From positions 1-36,416 of the forward strand of contig JAITCI010000063.1 of the NCBI GenBank assembly GCA_031283155.1: a stretch of DNA of 36,416 bases, in the 5' to 3' direction. The notes under the pieces were generated by a model. That model had not been told where the DNA came from, made no database searches, and saw only the letters and a program-made list of their open reading frames with translations. The position numbers and the translations under genes are program-made. Each line of letters begins with the position of its first letter. The first letter of the stretch is position 1. Shown here piece after piece: positions 28,625-36,416 of the stretch. This DNA comes from Spirochaetota bacterium. Its GTDB lineage: Bacteria > Spirochaetota > JAGLSM01 > JAKPMW01.

Positions 28625-29796
28625 AATCGCAATATTTGATATATGTATTCATTATTGCATGGTGCAATCTCTCTCTTCCCGCGCAGGATTTTACGCATCT
28701 CGAAACCGCGCTGGGGCGAAGCAGCGACAGCGAACTCGTCAAGGTGCGGATCGCCGACGTTCCCGAAGATCAGGGGATTTGGGTGCGGTCGCGGCAGGGC
28801 TTCGCGGTGATACTGCCGGAAAGCGGTCAGGAGATCGCGGTTATTCCGGCCGCGAATGCCCTGGTATATGTTCTGCGATCCGTCATACACGCGGGCGGTA
28901 CGCCCCTGCCCGGCGGCGTTGTCCTGCTCGTGCCGAGGGAGGATCTCTTTACGGTCAACGGGATTCGCTACCGGGGCGAACTCATCGCGGCGCGCGCGAA
29001 TGGGCGGTTAACCATAGTCAACCGGCTCCCTGTGGAGGAATATCTTCGCGGCGTTCTCCCGCACGAGGTGGATCCTGCCTGGCATGAAGAGGCATTAAAG
29101 GCGCAGGCCATCGTATCGCGCTCCTATGTACTTTCGCGCGCCCTCGACAACAAAAGCCAGGCGCACGATCTCGATAACTCCACAGCCTCGCAGGTCTATC
29201 GCGGCGCCTCGGGCGAAAAGCCGAGTACCGATCAGGCCGTCGCCGAAACGAGCGGGCTTGTGATGACCCATAACGGACAAATAGCTGTGGGATTTTTCCA
29301 TTCCTGCTGCGGCGGCTCCACCGAGGACAGCGGCGACGTCTGGTCGCGCACCTTGCCCTATCTCCGCGCCCGGCCTTCTCCCTATTGCGAGGGAACGAAG
29401 CACCGCGATTGGGGAGTCGTACTCGGCAAGGCGGAACTCGCCCAGGTGCTTGGCATGAGCGGCGAGATAAACGCTATCGAGGTGCGCGGGCGAACCTCGG
29501 GCGGGCGCGCTGTACACGTATTTGCGCAGAGCACAAGCGGCGAGAGCCAACAGGTAACGGGGGAGCGCTTTCGCGTGCTCGTGGGGGTGAACCGCTTAAA
29601 GAGCCGGCTCTTTGATCTCAGCATCCGCGGGCCATACGTGCAGGTGCTTGGGCATGGCTGGGGGCATGGGGTAGGTATGTGCCAGTGGTCGAGCGCGAAG
29701 ATGGCGGAACTCGGGTTCGACGCCGCAGGCATTGTGCATTATTTTTTTACCGATGTGCGCATCGAACCCCGCAGGGTACGCTGGCCGGCGCCATGA
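28621..29796 (+). CDS. SpoIID/LytB-domain protein (GTG start)
   Basis: LPVEEYLRGVLPHEVDPAWHEEALKAQAIVSRSYVL; HGWGHGVGMCQWSSAKMAELG. Confidence 0.93.
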   Translation: MKSQYLIYVFIIAWCNLSLPAQDFTHLETALGRSSDSELVKVRIADVPEDQGIWVRSRQGFAVILPESGQEIAVIPAANALVYVLRSVIHAGGTPLPGGVVLLVPREDLFTVNGIRYRGELIAARANGRLTIVNRLPVEEYLRGVLPHEVDPAWHEEALKAQAIVSRSYVLSRALDNKSQAHDLDNSTASQVYRGASGEKPSTDQAVAETSGLVMTHNGQIAVGFFHSCCGGSTEDSGDVWSRTLPYLRARPSPYCEGTKHRDWGVVLGKAELAQVLGMSGEINAIEVRGRTSGGRAVHVFAQSTSGESQQVTGERFRVLVGVNRLKSRLFDLSIRGPYVQVLGHGWGHGVGMCQWSSAKMAELGFDAAGIVHYFFTDVRIEPRRVRWPAP

Positions 29797-30887
29797 TTCC
29801 CCTAAATGATCTTTCCATGCACCTTGCCGATTACGATTTTGATCTGCCCGGGGAACTGATCGCCGCTTTCCCCTCGGAAAAACGCGGCGATGACCGGCTC
29901 CTGGTTCTTGACCGAAACCGCGCGGAATTGGCGCACCGGCATTTTTCCGATTTGCCCGCATTCCTGCGCGCGGGCGATCTCCTGGTTCTGAACGACGTTA
30001 AGGTTCGCCGTGCGCGTCTTCGCGCGCGTAAATCGCCCGGCGGCGGCGCTGCCGCGGTATTGCTCATCAAGCCGACGGCGGATGAAACACTCTGGGAGTG
30101 CCTGCTCGATACCCATCGAAGGCTGCGTCCCGGGCAGATGTTTTTGCTGGCGGACGGTACGCAGGCCGAACTGGTCTCGCGCGAGAACAAGCCGGGCGGG
30201 TCGGCGCTCATCCGTTTTGAGCGCGCCATCGATTCGGATTTTCTGGATCGCTACGGCGAGGTACCGCTGCCGCCTTACATCCTGAAACGGCGCATGGAAG
30301 ATCCCGCGCATACTGCGCAGGATGACGAGCGTTATCAAACGGTCTATGCCGATCAGGGGACGGCGCTCGCCGCGCCCACCGCCGGGCTGCATTTCACGCA
30401 GGAGATGCTTGCGCGGCTTGAGCAGGCCGGAGTGCGGCTCGCGAGGCTTACCCTCGATGTGGGATGGGGTACCTTCGCGCCCATCCGCACGGAAGACATC
30501 CGTCGGCATCAAATGCACGCCGAGACTTTTGAGCTTTCCCCGCAGCTTGTCCGCGAGGTTATAAGTGCGAAGCAAGAGGCAAGGCGCGTGGTGGCCGTAG
30601 GGACGACCGTTGTACGCGCGCTCGAATCGGCGGCTGCCCAAGCTGGCACCGCGCCCACAATCAACGCCCTGCGCGCGGGGCGGTACGCAACGGATCTCTT
30701 TATCATTCCCGGATACCATTTTCGCGCGGTGGACGCGCTTATAACCAATTTTCATACCCCGCGCTCCAGTCTGCTCGTACTGGTATCGGCATTCGCGGGG
30801 CGGGAACGCATCCTCGCCGCCTATACCGAAGCCGCGGCGCAGGGCTACCGCTTTTTTTCCTACGGCGACGCGATGCTTATGGTATGA
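29793..30887 (+). CDS. queA: S-adenosylmethionine:tRNA ribosyltransferase-isomerase
   Basis: LADYDFDLPGELIAAFPSEKRGDDRLLVLDR, TALAAPTAGLHFT, LITNFHTPRSSLLVLVSAFAG. Confidence 0.96.
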   Translation: MIPLNDLSMHLADYDFDLPGELIAAFPSEKRGDDRLLVLDRNRAELAHRHFSDLPAFLRAGDLLVLNDVKVRRARLRARKSPGGGAAAVLLIKPTADETLWECLLDTHRRLRPGQMFLLADGTQAELVSRENKPGGSALIRFERAIDSDFLDRYGEVPLPPYILKRRMEDPAHTAQDDERYQTVYADQGTALAAPTAGLHFTQEMLARLEQAGVRLARLTLDVGWGTFAPIRTEDIRRHQMHAETFELSPQLVREVISAKQEARRVVAVGTTVVRALESAAAQAGTAPTINALRAGRYATDLFIIPGYHFRAVDALITNFHTPRSSLLVLVSAFAGRERILAAYTEAAAQGYRFFSYGDAMLMV

Positions 30888-30894
30888 TGGCACG

Positions 30895-32295
30895 ATGGAT
30901 ACCAAACCCTTTCGCGTATTGATTGTGGGTGCCGGCGAGGCCGGGCGCATGATCGCCAGCGAGATCCTCGCGGACGCGCAGATTCGCGAGCGGTACCATA
31001 TCCTCGGCTTTGTCGATGATGACGCCGCCAAAACCGAACTCCTGGGGCTGCCGGTATTCCATGGTGTTGACGATCTCCGCGAGCTTGTGCGCGCGCATTC
31101 CGCAGACACCCTGTTTATCGCGGTTCCTTCCGCGCCGGCGGGTTTTATGGGGCGGATCATTGACGGCATGGGCGGCCTCGCGGTGCGCCTCCGTATCCTC
31201 CCCGGTGTGCGCGAGATCATCGACGGCGATGCAAGCTGGCAATCGCTGCGCGACTTCCGGCCGGAGGATCTCCTCGGGCGCGAGGAGGTCGCGTTTGAGA
31301 GGGATCGCATCGCGCCCTTTTACGACGATGCACGGGTACTTGTCACCGGCGGCGGCGGTTCCATCGGTTCGGAGATATGCCGCGAATTACTCTCCCTGCC
31401 GGTCGCGTGCGTTGTGGCTTATGGACACGGCGAGAATAGCCTCTATCAGCTCCAGAGCGAATTAGGCGGCGATGCGCAGGCGCGGCTCTTCACCCAAATC
31501 GGCGACGTCCGCGATCCCGAAAAGCTGGAGAAAACCTTAACCGCGTTCCGGATCACCGACGTCTTTCACGCGGCGGCGCATAAGCATGTGCCTCTCATGG
31601 AGCATTTCCCGGACGAGGCGGTCAAAAATAATATCTATGGCAGTTACGTGGCCGCGCGGGCGGCCGCGCGCGCCGGAGTGCGTCGCTTTCTGATGATCTC
31701 CACGGATAAGGCGGTACACCCCAGTTCCGTCATGGGCGCGACCAAGCGCGTCGCGGAGCGGGTGGTTCTGGGCATGAACGGAGGGGCGACGCGCTACGTG
31801 GTTACGCGCTTCGGCAATGTCCTCGGAAGCCGCGGTTCGGTTCTGCCGCTCTTCATCCGGCAAATACAGCGCGGCGGTCCGCTCACGATCACCGACCCCG
31901 AGGTCACGCGCTATTTTATGTCCATCCGCGAGGCGGCTCGTCTTGTGATCAAGGCCTGCAGCCTCGACGCGGGGGAGATATTTGTCCTCGACATGGGGCG
32001 TCCGGTGAATATCCATCAGCTCGCGAAGCGCCTCATCCTGCTCTCGGGGCATTTGCCCGATGAGATTCCTATCGTATTCACCGGTCTCAGACCGGGCGAG
32101 AAGATGCACGAAGAACTCTGGCATGGGCATGAGAATCTTCATGCCGCGCCCTTTGAGCGCCTCTGTATCGCGAGCAATCCCGGTGCCCATATCGCGCCGC
32201 CCATGATGCAAACCTTCATCGAGAGGATGGATCCGGCGTTATCCTCCGCCGATCACGATGCGATACGCGCGCTCTTGTTTGAATATGCGGAGTAA
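30895..32295 (+). CDS. CapD-like nucleoside-diphosphate-sugar epimerase/dehydratase
   Basis: LIVGAGEAGRMIASEIL, RVLVTGGGGSIGSEICREL, FHAAAHKHVPLME, STDKAVHPSSVMGATKRVAE. Confidence 0.92.
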   Translation: MDTKPFRVLIVGAGEAGRMIASEILADAQIRERYHILGFVDDDAAKTELLGLPVFHGVDDLRELVRAHSADTLFIAVPSAPAGFMGRIIDGMGGLAVRLRILPGVREIIDGDASWQSLRDFRPEDLLGREEVAFERDRIAPFYDDARVLVTGGGGSIGSEICRELLSLPVACVVAYGHGENSLYQLQSELGGDAQARLFTQIGDVRDPEKLEKTLTAFRITDVFHAAAHKHVPLMEHFPDEAVKNNIYGSYVAARAAARAGVRRFLMISTDKAVHPSSVMGATKRVAERVVLGMNGGATRYVVTRFGNVLGSRGSVLPLFIRQIQRGGPLTITDPEVTRYFMSIREAARLVIKACSLDAGEIFVLDMGRPVNIHQLAKRLILLSGHLPDEIPIVFTGLRPGEKMHEELWHGHENLHAAPFERLCIASNPGAHIAPPMMQTFIERMDPALSSADHDAIRALLFEYAE

Positions 32296-32308
32296 GCGTT
32301 TGGAGGGG
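32258..32308 (+). repeat. Left 51-bp direct repeat (capD-like 3' end plus RBS region)
   Basis: ATGCGATACGCGCGCTCTTGTTTGAATATGCGGAGTAAGCGTTTGGAGGGG; 48/51 identical to 35967-36017. Confidence 0.92.
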
Positions 32309-32335
32309 GATTGCTTTTTCTTTTTGATTTTTTTT

Positions 32336-32371
32336 GGGGGTTCAAGCGTATCTCAGCAGGAGCATTTTTCC
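32336..32371 (+). repeat. Dispersed ~36-bp repeat, copy B
   Basis: GGGGGTTCAAGCGTATCTCAGCAGGAGCATTTTTCC. Confidence 0.85.
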
Positions 32372-32402
32372 TGATATTGTACGCAGGCAGGAGGAGAACA
32401 GC

Positions 32403-33281
32403 TTGCTTGATTCGGCACAGATCAGTTTTTTCCCATCGGCGCGCAGGCTGGCGGATTTCCTGAACCGGGTTTTTGAGGCTGATTGCCTGGATAAAATGAA
32501 AGATATTCCAGACGAATCCATCGATATGATTCTCTGCGATTTGCCGTATGGCATAACGCAGAACGCCTGGGACAGCTCTATTCCCCTCGATCTGCTCTGG
32601 GAGCAATATCTCCGCATTATTAAGAAAAACGGCGTGATTGCGCTCTCTTCGCAGGGCGTATTTACGGCAAAATTAATTCTGAGCCAGGAAAAAATTTTTA
32701 AATATAAATGGATTTGGGAAAAATCAAAACCCACAAATTTCTTAAACGCGAAAAAACAGCCGCTCCGCAAGCACGAAGATATTTGCATTTTCTATAAGCG
32801 CCAGCCTAAGTATCATCCGCAGATGACAGAGGGTTCGGCTTACGACAAGGGCATTCGCAAAAATCAATTAAGCGGGTGCTATGGCGATTTTGAACCGGTA
32901 CGTGTGCATAGCAGCGGCGAGCGTTACCCGACGGATATTATCTATGCCAAGACTGCCGAATCCGAGGGCGATGTTGTGCATCCGACCCAGAAGCCGATTG
33001 CGCTCGGAAGGTATCTGATACGTACATATACGGAACCGGGCGATGTTGTTTTGGACAATGCCTGCGGGAGCGGTTCATTCCTGGTGGCGGCTATGCTGGA
33101 GGGCAGAAATTTCATCGGCATAGAAAAAAATGAGGATGCAGCCCTGTTCAAGCGGGGGGAGATCGACTACATTGAAGTCTCCGAAAAGCGTCTCTCTGCG
33201 GCCTGGTCGTCGCTTTCCGCGAGGGAAAGGAAGCAGATATTTGTCAGCCCACTCATTGCGGGTTTTGCAGAGGGTGATTGA
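32403..33281 (+). CDS. DNA methyltransferase (N4/N6 amino-MTase, D12/N6_N4 type)
   Basis: FEADCLDKMKDIPDESIDMILCDLPYGITQNAWD (motif IV) and VLDNACGSGSFLVAAMLEGRNFIGIE (motif I region). TTG at 32403 preceded by AGGAGGAG. Confidence 0.9.
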   Translation: MLDSAQISFFPSARRLADFLNRVFEADCLDKMKDIPDESIDMILCDLPYGITQNAWDSSIPLDLLWEQYLRIIKKNGVIALSSQGVFTAKLILSQEKIFKYKWIWEKSKPTNFLNAKKQPLRKHEDICIFYKRQPKYHPQMTEGSAYDKGIRKNQLSGCYGDFEPVRVHSSGERYPTDIIYAKTAESEGDVVHPTQKPIALGRYLIRTYTEPGDVVLDNACGSGSFLVAAMLEGRNFIGIEKNEDAALFKRGEIDYIEVSEKRLSAAWSSLSARERKQIFVSPLIAGFAEGD

Positions 33282-33282
33282 T

Positions 33283-33969
33283 ATGGCTCGCTTTACAAAA
33301 ATGAACAACGAGCGCAGCGAGGCTATTGAGCTTATCAAGCTCATGGACTCGGTTGCCAGTCGGAATATATGGCAGATAAAATCTGTTGGCGGTGAAAGCA
33401 CGCTCAATACAGGGCAACAAAGAATGTTCCCTGATGTGTTTGTGTACGGTGACAGGGCGCGAACGCAGGTTCTGCAGGGATGGGAAGTCAAAATGCCCGA
33501 TGTTCCTGTTACGGATTCTGATTTTATTCGAGACGCATGGTGGAAGGCAGATGTGCTTGGTGTGCGCAGTTGTGTTATCTGGAATTTTACTTTCGGTGTT
33601 CTCTATGTAAAAAAAACTGGTGGGTGGAGTGTGGCGCGGGAAGGGGATAGAACGAGCCACATCAAAACTCGTGCAGATGTTGTTACATATAAAGCTGACT
33701 GGGAATCGCTGATTACTGATATACTGTGCGAGCTTAACAGCTTTTTTCAGACAGGAGAATTGCGCCCGGTAATTATCCGATCAGTCCTCCGGATCGATAA
33801 TAAAATTACGTATAAACCATATAGTGCAAGTATTGTCGCCTCCGTATTCCATCTGTACACCGGAATGTTCCATCTCCACATATGTGGGATAATGCAAATT
33901 GCTGTAGCGGATATCTATCCTGTAGAGATTGCGATTTGCGAATCTTTCTATTTCCGCATACAAATCTGA
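33283..33969 (+). CDS. PD-(D/E)XK-like restriction endonuclease, probably 3'-truncated
   Basis: MFPDVFVYGDRARTQVLQGWEVKMPD fits PD-Xn-ExK; starts 1 nt after the MTase stop. Last ~63 codons are antisense to the 33781-34293 gene. Confidence 0.65.
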   Translation: MARFTKMNNERSEAIELIKLMDSVASRNIWQIKSVGGESTLNTGQQRMFPDVFVYGDRARTQVLQGWEVKMPDVPVTDSDFIRDAWWKADVLGVRSCVIWNFTFGVLYVKKTGGWSVAREGDRTSHIKTRADVVTYKADWESLITDILCELNSFFQTGELRPVIIRSVLRIDNKITYKPYSASIVASVFHLYTGMFHLHICGIMQIAVADIYPVEIAICESFYFRIQI

Positions 33970-34293
33970 AATGGTCAACAATAACAGACCCGCTTTAAAA
34001 AAAGTATAATGCGTGGGACCGACATTATCCAGTGCATAAAGTTCATCTGAATAATCATCCTGACGATAGCGCTGCGCAACTCCGTTTTCGACAAACAAAG
34101 TTGTTAATGCGCAGGAAATGTTACTCAATTGGTATTCTTGCTGGAAGGAATAATTTTGGATATCCTGTATCAGCCATAACTGCCGTTCGCGGTCAAAGGT
34201 ATCACGGTCAAAGCTGGGCGTAACAACGTATGTTCTGTCGGAACAGGAAATCAACACAACCGCAATACAGGCAGCAAGGAGAATTTTTTTCAT
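33781..34293 (-). CDS. Hypothetical lipoprotein
   Basis: MKKILLAACIAVVLISCSDRT lipobox; GGAGGCAAAC upstream of ATG; directly downstream of the peptidase gene. Confidence 0.75.
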   Translation of the reverse strand: MKKILLAACIAVVLISCSDRTYVVTPSFDRDTFDRERQLWLIQDIQNYSFQQEYQLSNISCALTTLFVENGVAQRYRQDDYSDELYALDNVGPTHYTFFKAGLLLLTISDLYAEIERFANRNLYRIDIRYSNLHYPTYVEMEHSGVQMEYGGDNTCTIWFIRNFIIDPED

Positions 34294-34306
34294 GTTTGCC
34301 TCCTCT

Positions 34307-35815
34307 TCATTTAGGGCGGATGCCAGGAAGCATTTGTACATTATACTGATAATACTGGGGAATAATGCTGAGGATTTTGGATTGATATTCGTTTCTGAAA
34401 TCAAAAATTCCGCTCACATACCATGCGCTTCTTTCCCAGCCTGTATTACAATGCACAAAATCCCAGCCGCCGTACCATACAAGTCCGCCGCTGCCGTCGG
34501 CATACCATTCTGTATACTCCATTTTGCGTACGCCGTCTGCTACCCACATATGTCCGTTGCTGCCGGTTTCCCCGGACATAAGAACCGGCATACCTGCTGC
34601 TATGGATTCTGTTATTGTACCCACATTATACGAAACAAAACCGGACGTCCCCGTTGTATACCCCATCGCCTTAATCGCGCTGACCATATTGGCTGAACTT
34701 ACGGAAGTATGCGCACCGGCGGTTGCGGTTTTTTTCCAATAAGAAGCGGACGCGCGGTATCCGATTTCATACATTAAAACCGACAATTTCTCCGCTGCGC
34801 TTGAAATTGTATTTACGCCTGCGGGAACTTTGTCGCAATCCGTTTTCATGACTGCCCAGTCATATACATAATTATTAAAATTCATGCCGACATTCGGCAC
34901 GACAACATTTAAGGTGCATTTCACGGGGCAGCCATAATATGCCATTATTTGCGCCGCAGCCGTGGGACCACACCCGGTAACCCAGTCGTCGTTGTGGAAA
35001 TCGCCCATTCGTGATTTACAGATCAAAAAATTATATGGGTTCCCTTGACGCCAATGCACAGGCACGTACGCATAATACCCTCCTGTCCATGTCCAGTTGG
35101 CACTGCTCACAAGAGGGGCGTCGGGGTACCAGAGATGGACTAAACCGGTTGTTCCATAATCTTGCGACCAGGAACCGGAACCCGAATCGCCTGGCGGGAG
35201 GGTGGCGCGCATATTAGCCTCTTGTGGCGTCGCAGGCGGTTGCAAGAGCAATTGCATTATTTCTTCTTCGCTGATATTTTCGTATTCATTGATGGTACGA
35301 TCTATGTAGCCTTCAATCCCCTCAAAAACGAGATCGGTCAGCCATTCTTCTTCATCTTCCCATGTTCTTCCATCCGCTATTGCCAGTATATTGCCTATAC
35401 GCATATCGGTACTGGCGAGAACATACCCCGCAATACCGTCAGCATTTTCTGTACTGAAAACATAGACGTCCGTATTCTGAACAGCATCCTGTTCTTCTGC
35501 TGCGACGAAACGGGCGGGACTGCCAGATACTATACGTTTTGCCAAGGGGAGCTTTTTTGAGTCTGTAATGGTGACTTTTTTGGCTGCTACAGCGCGTTCC
35601 TCGGATTTTGGGTTCAGGAACTCCGCTATCATTTTCCTGAGCTTTTCTTCTTCAATGACGTACTCTCCTGAAGCTTTGAGCAGGGAAAGATATTTATATT
35701 GGTTAAGCGATATCGGTTTTGCGTTTGTCTCTTCATACAGCTCGTATGCGCAACTGAGAATACCGAGCATTATAAACAGCGCAACTCCCAAAGTGTACAG
35801 AGTCCTGTTTTTCAT
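34307..35815 (-). CDS. Peptidase C10 (streptopain/SpeB-like) lipoprotein precursor
   Basis: Lipobox LGILSCAY; propeptide-like region (DVYVFSTENADGIAGYVLASTDMRIGNILAIADG); catalytic TGCGPTAAAQIMAYYG Cys and NGHMWVADG His; C-terminal NTGW. Confidence 0.88.
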   Translation of the reverse strand: MKNRTLYTLGVALFIMLGILSCAYELYEETNAKPISLNQYKYLSLLKASGEYVIEEEKLRKMIAEFLNPKSEERAVAAKKVTITDSKKLPLAKRIVSGSPARFVAAEEQDAVQNTDVYVFSTENADGIAGYVLASTDMRIGNILAIADGRTWEDEEEWLTDLVFEGIEGYIDRTINEYENISEEEIMQLLLQPPATPQEANMRATLPPGDSGSGSWSQDYGTTGLVHLWYPDAPLVSSANWTWTGGYYAYVPVHWRQGNPYNFLICKSRMGDFHNDDWVTGCGPTAAAQIMAYYGCPVKCTLNVVVPNVGMNFNNYVYDWAVMKTDCDKVPAGVNTISSAAEKLSVLMYEIGYRASASYWKKTATAGAHTSVSSANMVSAIKAMGYTTGTSGFVSYNVGTITESIAAGMPVLMSGETGSNGHMWVADGVRKMEYTEWYADGSGGLVWYGGWDFVHCNTGWERSAWYVSGIFDFRNEYQSKILSIIPQYYQYNVQMLPGIRPK

Positions 35816-35920
35816 TGTTCCATCTCCAAAGAGTAAAATAGTGTGTCCACAACTCCAAAATAGCACTGGTTTTGGGAATAACAAGGAAAATTTTTGTAAA
35901 TTTATCAAGGGAAGGAAAAA

Positions 35921-35955
35921 GGTGCAAGGATCTCAGCAGGAGCATTTTTCCTGAT
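35921..35955 (+). repeat. Dispersed repeat, copy C (diverged 5' half)
   Basis: GGTGCAAGGATCTCAGCAGGAGCATTTTTCCTGAT; 21-nt core (35931-35951) identical to copies A and B. Confidence 0.85.
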
Positions 35956-35966
35956 AAGTTTCGTGA

Positions 35967-36017
35967 ATGCGATACGCGCACTCTTGTTTGAGTATGCGGA
36001 GTAAGCGTCTGGAGGGG
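35967..36017 (+). repeat. Right 51-bp direct repeat
   Basis: ATGCGATACGCGCACTCTTGTTTGAGTATGCGGAGTAAGCGTCTGGAGGGG; 3 mismatches, all transitions, to 32258-32308. Confidence 0.92.
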
Positions 36018-36023
36018 ATTTAA

Positions 36024-36416
36024 TTGAAAAAAATCATTCCGCTGCAATTCGCCTATCGGCTGATCATGAACGGCTCGCTCTTGATCGTGGCAAGCCGCGG
36101 CGAAAATAAGCGTGATAATATTATGACGGCCGCCTGGAGTACGCCCCTGGAGTCCAATCCGCCGCGCCTTGCGCTTGTGATTGATCCCGCGCATCGTACT
36201 TGGGAAAATCTGAACATAGCGCGCGTATGTACCCTGAATATCGTTGGGCGTTCTACTCTGCGGCTCGCGAGATATGCGGGTACCATAAGCGGCCGTGCGC
36301 GCGACAAGCTCGCGGAGAGCGGGGCGCTCGCGGTGATGGGGAGCGTTCTGGATGTGCCGATCTTTCCGGAGTGCCTGGCCAATATCGAGTGCCGTGTTCT
36401 CTCGCAAGCGGCGGAA
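36024..36416 (+). CDS. Flavin reductase-like (FMN-binding split barrel) protein, 3' end outside window
   Basis: TTG start preceded by GGAGGGG; frame open to window end: LKKIIPLQFAYRLIMNGSLLIVASRGENKRDNIMTAAWSTPLESNPPRLALVIDPAHRTWENL. Missing from the ORF track. Confidence 0.8.
   Translation, partial: MKKIIPLQFAYRLIMNGSLLIVASRGENKRDNIMTAAWSTPLESNPPRLALVIDPAHRTWENLNIARVCTLNIVGRSTLRLARYAGTISGRARDKLAESGALAVMGSVLDVPIFPECLANIECRVLSQAAE

Noticed and set aside
29802-31310. 502-aa minus-strand ORF
   Set aside because: Antisense to queA and the capD-like gene, low-complexity basic composition, no recognisable motif.

Overview
This 36.4 kb window is gene-dense, mostly + strand, with high GC and many GCGCGC-type words. 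The gene content looks spirochaete/Treponema-like, but that is an inference with no search behind it. It opens inside an Rnf operon (rnfG partial, E, A, B, with a HAD phosphatase gene overlapping rnfB). It continues through core genes: superoxide reductase-like, yicC-family, gmk, rpoZ-like, miaA, nucleotidyltransferase-like, FlgH-like, CheY-like, ROK kinase, MBL hydrolase, OMP, STAS, XRE-cupin plus acyl-CoA ligase, AMMECR1, pfkB, OmpA, SPFH-like, metG, ruvAB, spoIID-like, queA and capD-like. There are three tRNAs: Ala-GGC, Gln-UUG and Pro-CGG. A 29-aa basic ORF missing from the ORF track (8499-8588) looks like an AURKAIP1/COX24 (mS38/bS22-like) mini-protein. The most unusual region is a visibly AT-richer island of about 3.7 kb (32309-35966). 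It carries a DNA methyltransferase, a PD-(D/E)XK-like nuclease ORF that appears 3'-truncated, a lipoprotein and a secreted C10 (streptopain-like) peptidase. A 51-bp imperfect direct repeat that duplicates the capD-like 3' end and intergenic region brackets the island, and a dispersed ~36-bp repeat (third copy upstream of tRNA-Pro) lies just inside each end. Other points of interest are a nested inverted-repeat element between two paralogous membrane/zinc-ribbon genes, a sugar nucleotidyltransferase-like protein with a lost signature motif, and a C-terminally extended RnfG. No CRISPR array, rRNA, transposase or integrase was seen.
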